Assembly (NCBI GenBank): GCA_964466455.1
Contig: CAYXNL010000004.1
Location: forward strand, 1-64,000
Source: S010-25 sp964466455
GTDB taxonomy: Bacteria; Pseudomonadota; Gammaproteobacteria; SZUA-229
DNA length: 64,000 nt
Direction of reading: 5' to 3'
Shown here: one piece after another, positions 53,701 through 61,246 of the stretch
Layout of the letters: each line of letters starts with the position of its first letter
Numbering within the stretch: position 1 is the first letter of the stretch
Position numbers and translations under genes: made by a program
The notes under the pieces: model-generated
What the model saw: only the letters and a program-made list of their open reading frames with translations
What the model was told of the DNA's origin: nothing
Database searches by the model: none

Positions 53701-54854
53701 CGGGTCACTGGTTACTGAATGCGAGCTTTACCGCCACATCCATGATTGGCTGGATTGCGCTATCCGGCATTATTGTGCGTAACTCAATATTACTGGTGGA
53801 TTTCACCCGCCATGAAGTACTGCGAGGTATTGATGTACGTGATGCGGTCATTAACGCATGCCGTGCCAGAACACGTCCCATTCTGATTACCGCACTGGCA
53901 CTGGTTGGCGGCTCCAGTGTTATTCTGACTGACCCGATCTTCCAGGGGATGGCTATTTCCTTACTGTTCGGTGTTATTGTTTCAACGATATTAACCCTGT
54001 TTATTATTCCGTTGGGTTGTATCTCGGCTAAAAATGCCTTTGCAGTTTGCCCCGCTGGTTCAGTAAAAGCAACGGTAGAAGAAGAATATATTGATAGCCT
54101 GGAGCCGCCCTCATGTGAGTACAAAACACCGGTGTGGATGAGTGTTTATAGCGCTGTTGTCAGCGTCGTGAACTGGATCTTTGTTATTGTGAAAATGTTT
54201 TATAACCTGGTGCGGCTGCTTATTAGCGTAATCAGGGAAAAGCTTACTTCCAGTCATGCAACACCACCAACCGAGCCTGGAACGCCCGGTTCTTCGTCAC
54301 CCACCCCGGTACCCCCCGCACCACCCGTACCCTCTACGCCTGCGGCTTCTACAGACGTGCATTCTACGGTTAAGACTAAGACTGCGGAGTCAGATGCATC
54401 GGCGACAGCGTCCGTAGCTGATTTGGCTACAGAAAAAACAGAATCTACGGATATAAATCAGGAGAAAATAGCTAAGCCAGGCGTTAACCATGAGGTTGTA
54501 AAAAAAGCAATGGTTAAGAAAGCAATGGTTAAGAAAGCAATGGTTAAAAAGGGAATTGTTAAGAAGGAAACGGTTAAGAAAAAGGAAGGTAAAACAGTAC
54601 CGAAAAAGAGTGTGGTGAAGAAAAAAATATCGGTGAAAACATTACCGGTAAAGAAAACAACAGGCGAGAATAGTCCAGTTAAAAAAGGCCGGCCTGAAAA
54701 AGTTCCAGGTAGAAAAATAACGGTTAAGAAAGTACCGGCTAAAAAATCACCATCAGGCAAACGTAGAGGCATCCGCTTAAAAGTTGATAACGATCAGATG
54801 CCTGATAACCATAAGTCTGATAACCATAAGTCTGATAAAGATAGTGGAGAATAA
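50757..54854 (+). CDS. RND transporter permease with lysine-repeat C-terminal tail
   Basis: A 1365-residue RND permease. The core (about 40-1110) has the usual two halves with TM1 near residue 45, TM4 with ILVDDAIVVIENIY (the Asp pair of the HAE proton relay) and a C-terminal TM with SGIIVRNSILLVDFTR. Beyond the core lie an extra hydrophobic segment (about 1126-1160), a Thr/Pro/Ser linker and a Lys-rich tail (about 1248-1345) with VKKAM-type pentapeptide repeats, ending in acidic DNHKSDNHKS. Ordinary RND pumps are about 1050 residues. The substrate is unknown; the adaptor gene is upstream. Confidence 0.88.
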   Translation: MTDNKEKKSLDVVEEKLKSVPGEPEAVEKEVHLGVAGNVARIFISSPLTPMLIILFILMGLAGIVFTPRQEDPQITVPMVDIFVRYPGASAQQVTALVAKPLERIMSEMSGVKHIYAAAQRDSAIVTVQFKVGQKMGPSLTKLYSKLNSNKDKMPPGVTSYIVKPKDINDVPGLTLTLWSNQVNDASLRLVALDVLQKLSEVPNSNQGFVVSGRTEQLRVEVLPEKLAGYGITLQQIANTIRQANSEESVGNIEAWDKSFKVYTGSFLRTAQDVENVVVGIKDGLPVYIRDVANVINGPSEVTKLVTQYTGPASKEKEVANGAQAVTIAIAKKKGSNGVSVYKALLAKVNAIKGVIIPDNVHVFVSRDYGVTANNKVNELIFKLFVATGIVTLLIWYALGWRPAVVVLIVIPIVILFTVFSAMILGQSINRVSLFALIFSIGILVDDAIVVIENIYRHWLIKGDMSEKVSIDAVREVGNPTILATFTVIAALLPMGAVRGMMGPYMLPIPILGTVAMLVSLFAAFAFTPWLANRLKPSMEQLRKSEEKEHRANDRLARFFRRMICPLVDNKKLGYGFLISLFVLFFASCAMFYTKAVSVKMLPLDNKAEFDIVINFPEGTSLIDTANLAATLAGEARKFKNVVALQSYVGTASPYDFNGLVRHYYLRDKPWQADIQVELTDKDKRDVTSHQIVEKMRKVMAPVAKAAGARIQMVEMPPGPPVLQSVVAIIYGPNAKTRRKFAHDMTLMFEKAPSITDVDNLMQDPYEIWRFEVDRDKALREGISVDAINQTLAMAVGGYRLGDIKRGSVVDPTYIVLQVPQSVRSEFSRLGTIPVQAANGALVPLSELGTFVKGIEQDVIYQKDLRNVEFVTGASAGKLAAPIYGMFQVDDMLKNYIAPDGVKVAHGFIHGGYFGPPANSRKSAFEWGGEWTVTYETFRDMGGAFLIAMVLIYMLVVVEFKNYIFASIIMAPIPLTLIGIIPGHWLLNASFTATSMIGWIALSGIIVRNSILLVDFTRHEVLRGIDVRDAVINACRARTRPILITALALVGGSSVILTDPIFQGMAISLLFGVIVSTILTLFIIPLGCISAKNAFAVCPAGSVKATVEEEYIDSLEPPSCEYKTPVWMSVYSAVVSVVNWIFVIVKMFYNLVRLLISVIREKLTSSHATPPTEPGTPGSSSPTPVPPAPPVPSTPAASTDVHSTVKTKTAESDASATASVADLATEKTESTDINQEKIAKPGVNHEVVKKAMVKKAMVKKAMVKKGIVKKETVKKKEGKTVPKKSVVKKKISVKTLPVKKTTGENSPVKKGRPEKVPGRKITVKKVPAKKSPSGKRRGIRLKVDNDQMPDNHKSDNHKSDKDSGE
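54507..54551 (+). repeat. 15-nt coding repeats (VKKAM) in the RND tail
   Basis: GCAATGGTTAAGAAA occurs twice exactly and once with changes (GCAATGGTTAAAAAG). It encodes AMVKK, and degenerate copies continue downstream to about 54790. The repeat period of five residues matches that of the protein at 58438. Confidence 0.9.
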
Positions 54855-54858
54855 TTTA

Positions 54859-55584
54859 ATGTATGCTAAAGGTAAATTTCTGTCATTATCATGTCTTGTC
54901 TTAGCATTATTGCCTTCGGTTGTAATGGCGACACAGGAACAGGATAAAGCAGGTGCAGCACTGAAAGCGATTGATTCGACAAGGGCGGGGGCAGCGACGA
55001 CTCATACAGTTATAAAACCGGCGGGAACTAAAAATAGTGTTACCGTCAGAAGTGCCAGAAGTAATAATATGCCAATGAAATTTCCACCATGGCCGCCCCG
55101 GCAATCTTTTAACCATAACATGTTACCGCCTCCACCACCCGGGCCTTATATGTCTACGGCATTAAGTAATACGCCGACGAAAGTTCCAGTATCGAATCGA
55201 CCCGTGTATTTACCACCAGTAATGCACTCACCACCGGTAATGAATGAAGGTGCGGAGCCGATGGCAATGTTCAGTCCAGATCGGCCCTGGCCAGGTGATC
55301 GGGTAAGGCAATGGAAGCCTGAAAATGGCGGCTATCATTACGCCGGGTCTGCTTTTCCACCACAATATCCACCCGTTAAAGAAAATGGGTACCGCCCATA
55401 TCAACCAGCGCTGCCCCCGAGGTTTGTCAGGTCACCAGGTAGAATGCATACCAGGATGCCATCCAGCCGCCACAGGTACAATGGTTCGGCCATGATGCAA
55501 CCGGGTATGCCGCCACGGTTTCAACCACCGGCTTATCCTTCTGCACCACTTCAGCCATACCATCGTTCACAAACCGGATATTAA
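54859..55584 (+). CDS. Secreted Pro/Met/Tyr-rich low-complexity protein (first)
   Basis: A 241-residue protein from ATG 54859, which has GGAGAA upstream and gives a signal peptide (LSLSCLVLALLPSVVMA, cut before TQEQD). The frame upstream overlaps the RND gene and is not used. The mature part is rich in Pro, Met, Arg, Tyr and His, with runs such as MLPPPPPGPYM and MQPGMPPRFQPPAYPSAP, and no recognised domain or lipobox. It begins four bases after the RND stop. It is probably a disordered periplasmic or surface protein. The PPPPP tract should need EF-P. Confidence 0.7.
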   Translation: MYAKGKFLSLSCLVLALLPSVVMATQEQDKAGAALKAIDSTRAGAATTHTVIKPAGTKNSVTVRSARSNNMPMKFPPWPPRQSFNHNMLPPPPPGPYMSTALSNTPTKVPVSNRPVYLPPVMHSPPVMNEGAEPMAMFSPDRPWPGDRVRQWKPENGGYHYAGSAFPPQYPPVKENGYRPYQPALPPRFVRSPGRMHTRMPSSRHRYNGSAMMQPGMPPRFQPPAYPSAPLQPYHRSQTGY

Positions 55585-55592
55585 ATAGTTTG

Positions 55593-56393
55593 ATGGGTAT
55601 ATCACGGTTTTTTTTGTTTTTTGTCGTATTTTTACTGTCACTAATGATGAACACTGCGGCAGTTGCGGGAGATCGTATTGCCGGACGTAGCGATCAGCGG
55701 ACTCGGCCATTGAATTCGGCAGAGTTTATTCTGGCGGCAACGGATAACCCATGGGTGCCGTCGCCAACACAACGGGCAGACGGCTTTCCTCATTACTATA
55801 ATGCAAAAAAAGATAACCCCTTCCAGCCTCAGCAAATGAACCGGTCACCGATTTATAACAGTAGAAATTCATCACATCCTTATTACAGATACCCGATGCA
55901 ACCACGTTATGTGACGCCAGCTATCCTGAAATCAATCAGAAAACAGCAAATGCGTGCACAGCAAATACTGCCATCATGGCAGCGATATCCATACCCATAC
56001 CAAAGATATCCATACCAAAAGCGTAATTACTGGCAATATAATCCATCACCTAACAGATATGGAAGAGGTGGTGATCGCGGCAATAGCCTTGGAAATAACC
56101 CTGGGAATAGCCCTGAAAATAGCCCCGAAAATAGCTATGGCAACTGGTCTGCGAACCCTGCATTACCGGTTAGTCCCGGTACCCTGCTGGATAAATCATT
56201 ATTAGATGGCAACGGGGGCTTGCCGCTTACCCCGGACATGACAGCAATAGAGGGTATTTCACCATTAAACGCCAATGAACCATTACCGCCTGAATTATCA
56301 GGGAATAATTATGACAGTTCGGGTCGTTATTTTGATCCCATGGCATTTAATCCCTCGTCAATGTTCGGTCCTTTTGATAATTTTGCGCGGTAG
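55593..56393 (+). CDS. Secreted Pro/Asn/Tyr-rich low-complexity protein (second)
   Basis: About 266 residues from ATG 55593 (TTG 55590 is also possible). The signal peptide is ISRFFLFFVVFLLSLMMNTA with likely cleavage after AVA. The mature part has NPWVPSPTQ, Tyr/Pro repeats (PYPYQRYPYQKRNYWQY) and GN/EN-rich runs (GNSLGNNPGNSPENSPEN), then SPGTLLDKSLLDGNGGLPLT. It has no recognised domain. It follows the first such protein by eight bases and resembles it in style, not clearly in sequence. A structural or scaffold role in the envelope is plausible. Confidence 0.68.
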   Translation: MGISRFFLFFVVFLLSLMMNTAAVAGDRIAGRSDQRTRPLNSAEFILAATDNPWVPSPTQRADGFPHYYNAKKDNPFQPQQMNRSPIYNSRNSSHPYYRYPMQPRYVTPAILKSIRKQQMRAQQILPSWQRYPYPYQRYPYQKRNYWQYNPSPNRYGRGGDRGNSLGNNPGNSPENSPENSYGNWSANPALPVSPGTLLDKSLLDGNGGLPLTPDMTAIEGISPLNANEPLPPELSGNNYDSSGRYFDPMAFNPSSMFGPFDNFAR

Positions 56394-56645
56394 TCTGTAA
56401 TGCCTGAACACTGCATAGCGGTGGTCGGCACATAGCGTATTTGGCTAATATACCAATCTTTATTAGTGTAATCATAAGGTTAAGTTATTAGCGTTCCTGT
56501 GAAATATTCGGGGTAAGTGGTAAAACACCCCGATCTTTCAGGTAAATAGCAGCGTCATATTGTCAGCTTATGCGCTTACGTTCATAGTGTAGAATAGTGT
56601 TGATGACATAACGATAATAAATGATTTTACAGGCAGGTAATTTTT
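56394..56645 (+). other. Gap before the ParA gene
   Basis: The 252-base gap has no gene. CGGGGT/ACCCCG (about 56510-56538) can form a stem with a 10-base loop but is not followed by T. GATAAT near 56608 might be a -10, without a good -35. The operon may have an internal promoter here. Confidence 0.3.
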
Positions 56646-57275
56646 ATGTTGACAGTTGTAGGTAATTTGAAGGGTGGAACAGGCAAAAGTACAGTTGCAT
56701 TCAACCTTGCAGTATGGTTAGCATACGACAAACAAGGGGTGAAAGCTTTCGATTTAGATCCACAATGTACATTGCTTGATGTTTGTGAAGTACGAGAAGA
56801 AGACGGTTATGAGCCGATATTTGAGGTGTCTTCCGATGTAGATGAAATGGTTACCCTGGCCGCAGACAAAAAATACAGGCAACCGATTATTGTCGATATG
56901 AGTGCAAGTAATATGCCTGCAATGGAAACGGCCATTTCGGTTGCTGACAGAATACTGATACCGGTACAACCGAGTCAGGCAGATATCTGGTCAACGCAAC
57001 GGTTTTTAAAAATTGTCGCGCAGAATCTGAATACAGATAAAAATACAGAAGTGCTTGGTTTTATTAATCGTGCAGATACACATCGGGGTATTCGGGAAAC
57101 AGAAGAAGCACAGCAGGCATTGCAGGTGTTGCAGGGTGTTAAGGCGCTGGATATCCGGCTATATCAGCGAACCGCCTATCGACGCTCATTCAGCGAGGGG
57201 CTGGGTGTATTTGAACTCGACCCGATGGGAAAGGCATCGAAGGAAATGAAAAAACTGGCGGTGATGCTCGATTAA
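56646..57275 (+). CDS. Orphan ParA/MinD-family ATPase
   Basis: A 209-residue ParA. The deviant Walker A motif is NLKGGTGKST (signature Lys9 and P-loop Lys14). Walker A' is AFDLDPQCTLLDV and Walker B is IIVDMSAS. It has no N-terminal DNA-binding domain and no MinD-type C-terminal amphipathic helix, so it fits the short ParA group that binds DNA nonspecifically and positions cargo. No parB or parS is nearby. Its cargo may be encoded next door: partners of such ATPases usually stimulate them through short basic peptides, and the protein at 58438 has a long basic N terminus. The pairing is conjecture. Confidence 0.85.
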   Translation: MLTVVGNLKGGTGKSTVAFNLAVWLAYDKQGVKAFDLDPQCTLLDVCEVREEDGYEPIFEVSSDVDEMVTLAADKKYRQPIIVDMSASNMPAMETAISVADRILIPVQPSQADIWSTQRFLKIVAQNLNTDKNTEVLGFINRADTHRGIRETEEAQQALQVLQGVKALDIRLYQRTAYRRSFSEGLGVFELDPMGKASKEMKKLAVMLD

Positions 57276-57348
57276 GATACTTGACTACGGTATTGCGCGG
57301 TCTACTTATCCAATAAATTCAGGGTACAGGATTGAAAGAGGTTTATGT

Positions 57349-58344
57349 ATGAAATTTTTTCGCTGGTTATTAAGTAATATATTATTAATTATTGTTGTGG
57401 TCGGACTGATCTATACCTATGTGTACTGGGGACATCTGACTGGCGCTGATACCCCGGGAGGGAGGGTAATTACCTATTTATCTGGTGAGTCAGGCTTCGT
57501 CCATAATTTTGTTAATGGGATTAAAGAAAAAAACAGCAATCGGGAAAAGCACTCACCGTCTAATCAGCATACTGCAACGCCGTCAGTGGCTTTACATGGG
57601 GAAAATAACTCAGATCATTCGATCACAACATCCGGCTCAGCACCAGACAATCATGCTACTCCGGAAAATGTTTCTGCCGGGAAGGTAACCGCTGAGGCAA
57701 AGGAAAAAGAAAAAGAAAATAACGTTAACGTTGTTTCACGACAGCCGCAGCAGAGTGATAATACCGGCAATGCTTCATCTGCTGTATTACCACCCAAAGA
57801 AGCCGCGCATAACGCTAATAGTACCCTGGCGCAACAACCGGTTGCTACAAAAGAAAAGAATACTATTCCCCGGAAAAAAGGTCTTTCACCTTCCGCTCAG
57901 GCAAAGGTAGAACCACAGAAACCTGAACAGCAAGGTCATTCTAAAATAGCCAGATCAGGTGTTTTTGTCAGTCCAGACGTTGAGTCCGCACTGGAAAAGG
58001 CCGGTGCTAAAGGGGAGGTGGCAACATTGACACCGACCGCAATACGTAAAGTCTGGATCGAAGCCAGAAAATCCTTTTATAAGCATGACTATATGCAATC
58101 AGAGAAGGACTATAAACGTGTTATAGCGGCGACAAAAAATAATTATGATGCCTATGGAGAACTGGGTAACGTTTATTTTTATCAGGGTAAAAATGATAAA
58201 GCCGCCGCCACTTACATGAAAGCTGCGCTTATAATGATAGATTCAGGGCAGAGTAACCGCGCGCGCAGCTTACTGGGCCTGATGCACTATCTCAGTAAGG
58301 ATAAAGCGAAATTGCTTGAGCAGAAACTTGAGGCAGCTCAATAA
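57349..58344 (+). CDS. Membrane-anchored TPR protein with long disordered linker
   Basis: A 331-residue protein. One N-terminal TM lies at about 7-27 (LSNILLIIVVVGLIYTYVYW), which suggests N-in, C-out topology. A Ser/Thr/Asn/Gln-rich linker occupies about 60-205. The C-terminal 110 residues hold two TPR-like units (WIEARKSFYKHDYMQSEKDY and YGELGNVYFYQGKNDKAAAT). TPRs in the periplasm bind partner proteins. It is 73 bases after parA on the same strand. No named family is recognised. Confidence 0.75.
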   Translation: MKFFRWLLSNILLIIVVVGLIYTYVYWGHLTGADTPGGRVITYLSGESGFVHNFVNGIKEKNSNREKHSPSNQHTATPSVALHGENNSDHSITTSGSAPDNHATPENVSAGKVTAEAKEKEKENNVNVVSRQPQQSDNTGNASSAVLPPKEAAHNANSTLAQQPVATKEKNTIPRKKGLSPSAQAKVEPQKPEQQGHSKIARSGVFVSPDVESALEKAGAKGEVATLTPTAIRKVWIEARKSFYKHDYMQSEKDYKRVIAATKNNYDAYGELGNVYFYQGKNDKAAATYMKAALIMIDSGQSNRARSLLGLMHYLSKDKAKLLEQKLEAAQ

Positions 58345-58437
58345 CAGACACTGTCCAGAGAGCTATAATGTTTCACGCGGTACGTAATTTATTTATACCT
58401 GATATTATGAAACGAGGCGCTGCTGGCGATTTTTAGT

Positions 58438-59752
58438 ATGACCGATAAAAAAATGACAGAATCAATAAAAGCCGAGTCAACCGATACCCCGGCTGAAAAA
58501 ACAACAGATACTGCCAACACCGTATCTAATGTAAAAACGGAGATAAAGGTAGAAAAAAAAGCGGAGGGTAAAAAAATCTCAGCGAAAAGATCGGTGGCTA
58601 AAGCATCGACAGCAGAGGCACCGTCTAAAAAGAAGGCGGTGAAGAAAGATCCCGTGAAAAAAGGCCCCGTGAAAAAAGGCCCGGTGAAGAAAGACGCAGT
58701 GAAGAAAGATGAGGTGAAGANNNNNNNNNNNNNNNNNNNNNNNNNNNNNNNNNNNNNNNNNNNNNNNNNNNNNNNNNNNNNNNNNNNNNNNNNNNNNNNN
58801 NNNNNNNNNNNNNNNNNNNNCGGTGAAGAAAGACGCAGTGAAGAAAGATGAGGTGAAGAAAGATACAGTGAGAAAAACGGCTGCAGAAATAAAAAAGGCC
58901 AATGACGCAGTTAAATCCAGGAAATCCGTGGAAGAATTAAAACATCGTGCAGCAGTGGCAAAAAAACGTGCGCAGGAAAAAATCCTGCAGAAATCTTATG
59001 TTAGCGATCCGGCTATTGATCCACTGGAACGTCTGGCCACTACCTTTCACCAGAGTGCAAGGCGTTGGGAAATGGTAGTTTATCCCTCTTTATTTGCTTT
59101 TGTTCTGCTTGCCAGCTATGGTTTTTTTCTGATTTATCGCTTAACCCATGATATTTCCACCCTGTCACATTCGGTAACACGTATGGCCGTGATCGTTTCG
59201 GAAGCAATGCCAAAAATGAGTAAAGATATGGATATTATGACAGGCAGCATGGATAATATGACAAATAATATTTCGGGTATGTCGCGTGAAGTTAGTGCCA
59301 TGTCAGGGCAGATGGAAACCCTGACGCCATTAAGTCAGAATATTTCAAATATGACTGGCACCATGAATGAAATGAATCGTTCTGTTTATGGTATGCAGCG
59401 GGATATGGGCGGAATGAACCGTACGATATCAAGTGGACCATTTGGTATGATGAACGATGTCATGCCATTTTCTTCGCACACTAATGTTGTGCCGCCACCA
59501 CCGCCACCAACCTATCGTCAACCCTGGGAGGTTCAGCCCCGGAGGATTCGCCGTGCACCGTTACAGACGGTTCCGGCCGAGTCAGCTATTAATAATACTA
59601 CATCAGATAAAAATAATAGCCCGGTAATGAACGTTAATCAGAATACAGGGACTAACCGGATGCAATCTGTTAAACATAAAAAAATAACACCATCACCTGA
59701 AAGTCATGATTCGGGCCTGGTTGATCATCGTGTTATTTCAGGTAAAAGGTAA
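58438..59752 (+). CDS. One-TM protein with VKKxx repeats and Met-rich heptads (interrupted by an assembly gap)
   Basis: One gene is read here across the N run. The N-terminal part (from ATG 58438) is Lys/Ala/Thr-rich with pentapeptides VKKGP, VKKDA and VKKDE up to the gap. After the gap the same repeats resume, then a helical region, a TM (YPSLFAFVLLASYGFFLIY), about 80 residues with Met every three to four positions (MSKDMDIMTGSMDNMTNNIS) and a Pro-rich, basic C terminus with PPPPPP. If the 39 identical bases at the gap edges are one copy, the protein is 391 residues. Positive N terminus inside and Met-rich part in the periplasm is the likely topology. No family is recognised. Confidence 0.7.
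58682..58859 (+). repeat. Assembly gap flanked by identical 39-base repeats
   Basis: The 39 bases at 58682-58720 are repeated exactly at 58821-58859, on both sides of 100 Ns. The reading frames on the two sides differ by the gap length as written but agree if the two 39-base copies are merged. This indicates a contig break in a 15-nt coding repeat array, with 100 as a placeholder size. Confidence 0.95.
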
Positions 59753-59761
59753 CCAGTAAAA

Positions 59762-61246
59762 ATGCTTAATCGTCCAGATAAATCCATTCGTGATCGCCTC
59801 ACAAAACTTGAGTCGCATCTTAAAAATGAGAACCCTTTGCTGCTTGATACGGTTTTGCGGTTTAAAAAACTCGATGGCGTCGCCTATAAAACAGGTTTGC
59901 TGGGTACGGATGATTCCTATGCAACCGGTATCCCGTGGTGGCCATTAGTTGCATTACTGGGTACATTTTCTGCCGGAAAGTCATCGTTTATTAATACGTT
60001 TCTCGGTGACAAATTACAGTTAACAGGGAATCAGGCAGTTGATGATAAATTTACTGTCATTACCTATAGTAACGGCACCGAAAACCGGGTATTACCCGGT
60101 ATTGCATTAAATGCCGATCCACGGTTTCCTTTTTATCAGATGAGTAATGAAATTGATAAAGTTGCCAGCGGGGAAGGCCGACGTATTGATGCGTATTTGC
60201 AGATGAAAACATCCCACTCGGATAAATTGAGTGGAAAAATATTTATCGATTCCCCCGGCTTTGATGCAGATGAACAGCGTAATGCCATTTTGCGTCTGAC
60301 CGATCATATTCTCGATCTGTCTGATTTAGTGCTGGTGTTTTTTGATGCACGACATCCTGAACCGGGAGCAATGAAAGACACACTGGATCATCTGGTAGGG
60401 AAAACGATTGCCCGGAATGACTCGGAAAAATTTCTTTATATTCTCAATCAGATTGATACGGCCGGACAGGAGGATAACCCGGAAGCGGTAGTTGCTGCCT
60501 GGCAACGGGCGCTGGCTGCTGAGGGATTGACTGCCGGACGTTTTTATACCATTTATAACAGGCAGATTGCCATCCCCATTGAGGATGAAAATGTCCGTAA
60601 ACGTTTCGAATCAAAATGCGATCACGATATAGCTGCCATTATTGAGCGTATTCATCAGGTGGAAGTCGAGCGTTCCTACCGTATTATCGGCGCACTGCAA
60701 AATATTGCTGAAGATATCGGACAGCAGGTTATTCCTGTTGTGAAGGAAGCCATGGGTAAATGGATGCGGCTGGTACTGACAATTGACGCTATTGTTTTTG
60801 GACTGTTACTGACTATTTTGTTTGTACTTGGTCAGTGGGTGAATCCGTGGGGGCTGTTTTCCATGGATTTTACAAATGCAAATATTACCTCGGTAATAAA
60901 AGCGGTAGTGATTGTTACCGTGGTACTGGGGGTGCATTTTAACGCGCGTAAATTTGCAGCGCGGCGTATTGCATCAAAGTTACCATCAAAAACGGTTGCT
61001 GGTAATGTGCGTAAGGCTTTTTTGAAAAATACGCATTTTTTACGCAGTATTTTTCGTCCACTTCCTGCTGGCTGGTCAATGCGATCGAGGCAGGTTCTGC
61101 GTGATGTAATATCTGATGCCAGTGAGTTCGTGCAGGCAATGAATGATCGTTACACACGCCCATCGGGTATGGACGAGAAACCAGCCGTGGGTAGTGTAGA
61201 AAAGGAAGCTGGAGCCGTTGAACCCTTAAAGACAGTAAATAGTTAA
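59762..61246 (+). CDS. EHD/dynamin-like membrane GTPase
   Basis: A 494-residue protein. The G domain (about 60-300) has G1 GTFSAGKSS (67-75), G3 DSPG (163-166) and G4 NQID (229-232, Gln for the common Lys). The region before and around G1 resembles EHD and bacterial dynamin-like proteins. A helical stretch and two TM helices follow (about 337-359 and 376-393) with a basic cytoplasmic loop after them. Such GTPases remodel or tether membranes. It starts nine bases after the Lys-repeat gene and is the last gene of the cluster. Its stop overlaps that of psd. Confidence 0.82.
   Translation: MLNRPDKSIRDRLTKLESHLKNENPLLLDTVLRFKKLDGVAYKTGLLGTDDSYATGIPWWPLVALLGTFSAGKSSFINTFLGDKLQLTGNQAVDDKFTVITYSNGTENRVLPGIALNADPRFPFYQMSNEIDKVASGEGRRIDAYLQMKTSHSDKLSGKIFIDSPGFDADEQRNAILRLTDHILDLSDLVLVFFDARHPEPGAMKDTLDHLVGKTIARNDSEKFLYILNQIDTAGQEDNPEAVVAAWQRALAAEGLTAGRFYTIYNRQIAIPIEDENVRKRFESKCDHDIAAIIERIHQVEVERSYRIIGALQNIAEDIGQQVIPVVKEAMGKWMRLVLTIDAIVFGLLLTILFVLGQWVNPWGLFSMDFTNANITSVIKAVVIVTVVLGVHFNARKFAARRIASKLPSKTVAGNVRKAFLKNTHFLRSIFRPLPAGWSMRSRQVLRDVISDASEFVQAMNDRYTRPSGMDEKPAVGSVEKEAGAVEPLKTVNS

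Noticed and set aside
54784..54858. Longer N terminus of the first Pro-rich protein, overlapping the RND gene
   Set aside because: It arises from ATAACCATAAGTCTG repeats read in another frame, lacks a ribosome-binding site and would bury the signal peptide.
49536..56393. Copper or silver efflux system, because of Met/His-rich proteins next to an RND pump
   Set aside because: TM4 of the permease has the Asp-Asp pair typical of proton-driven HAE pumps rather than the heavy-metal type, and no CusF, CopA or CueR-like gene is present. The Met and His residues are not in clear metal motifs.
56646..57275. ParA as a sign of an integrated plasmid or prophage
   Set aside because: There is no parB, replication gene, integrase, attachment site or tRNA-linked repeat, and flanking genes are ordinary chromosomal ones. 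Base composition does not change visibly.
58636..58900. CRISPR-like short repeats
   Set aside because: The 15-nt units are contiguous without spacers and lie in frame in a protein gene; no cas gene is in the window.
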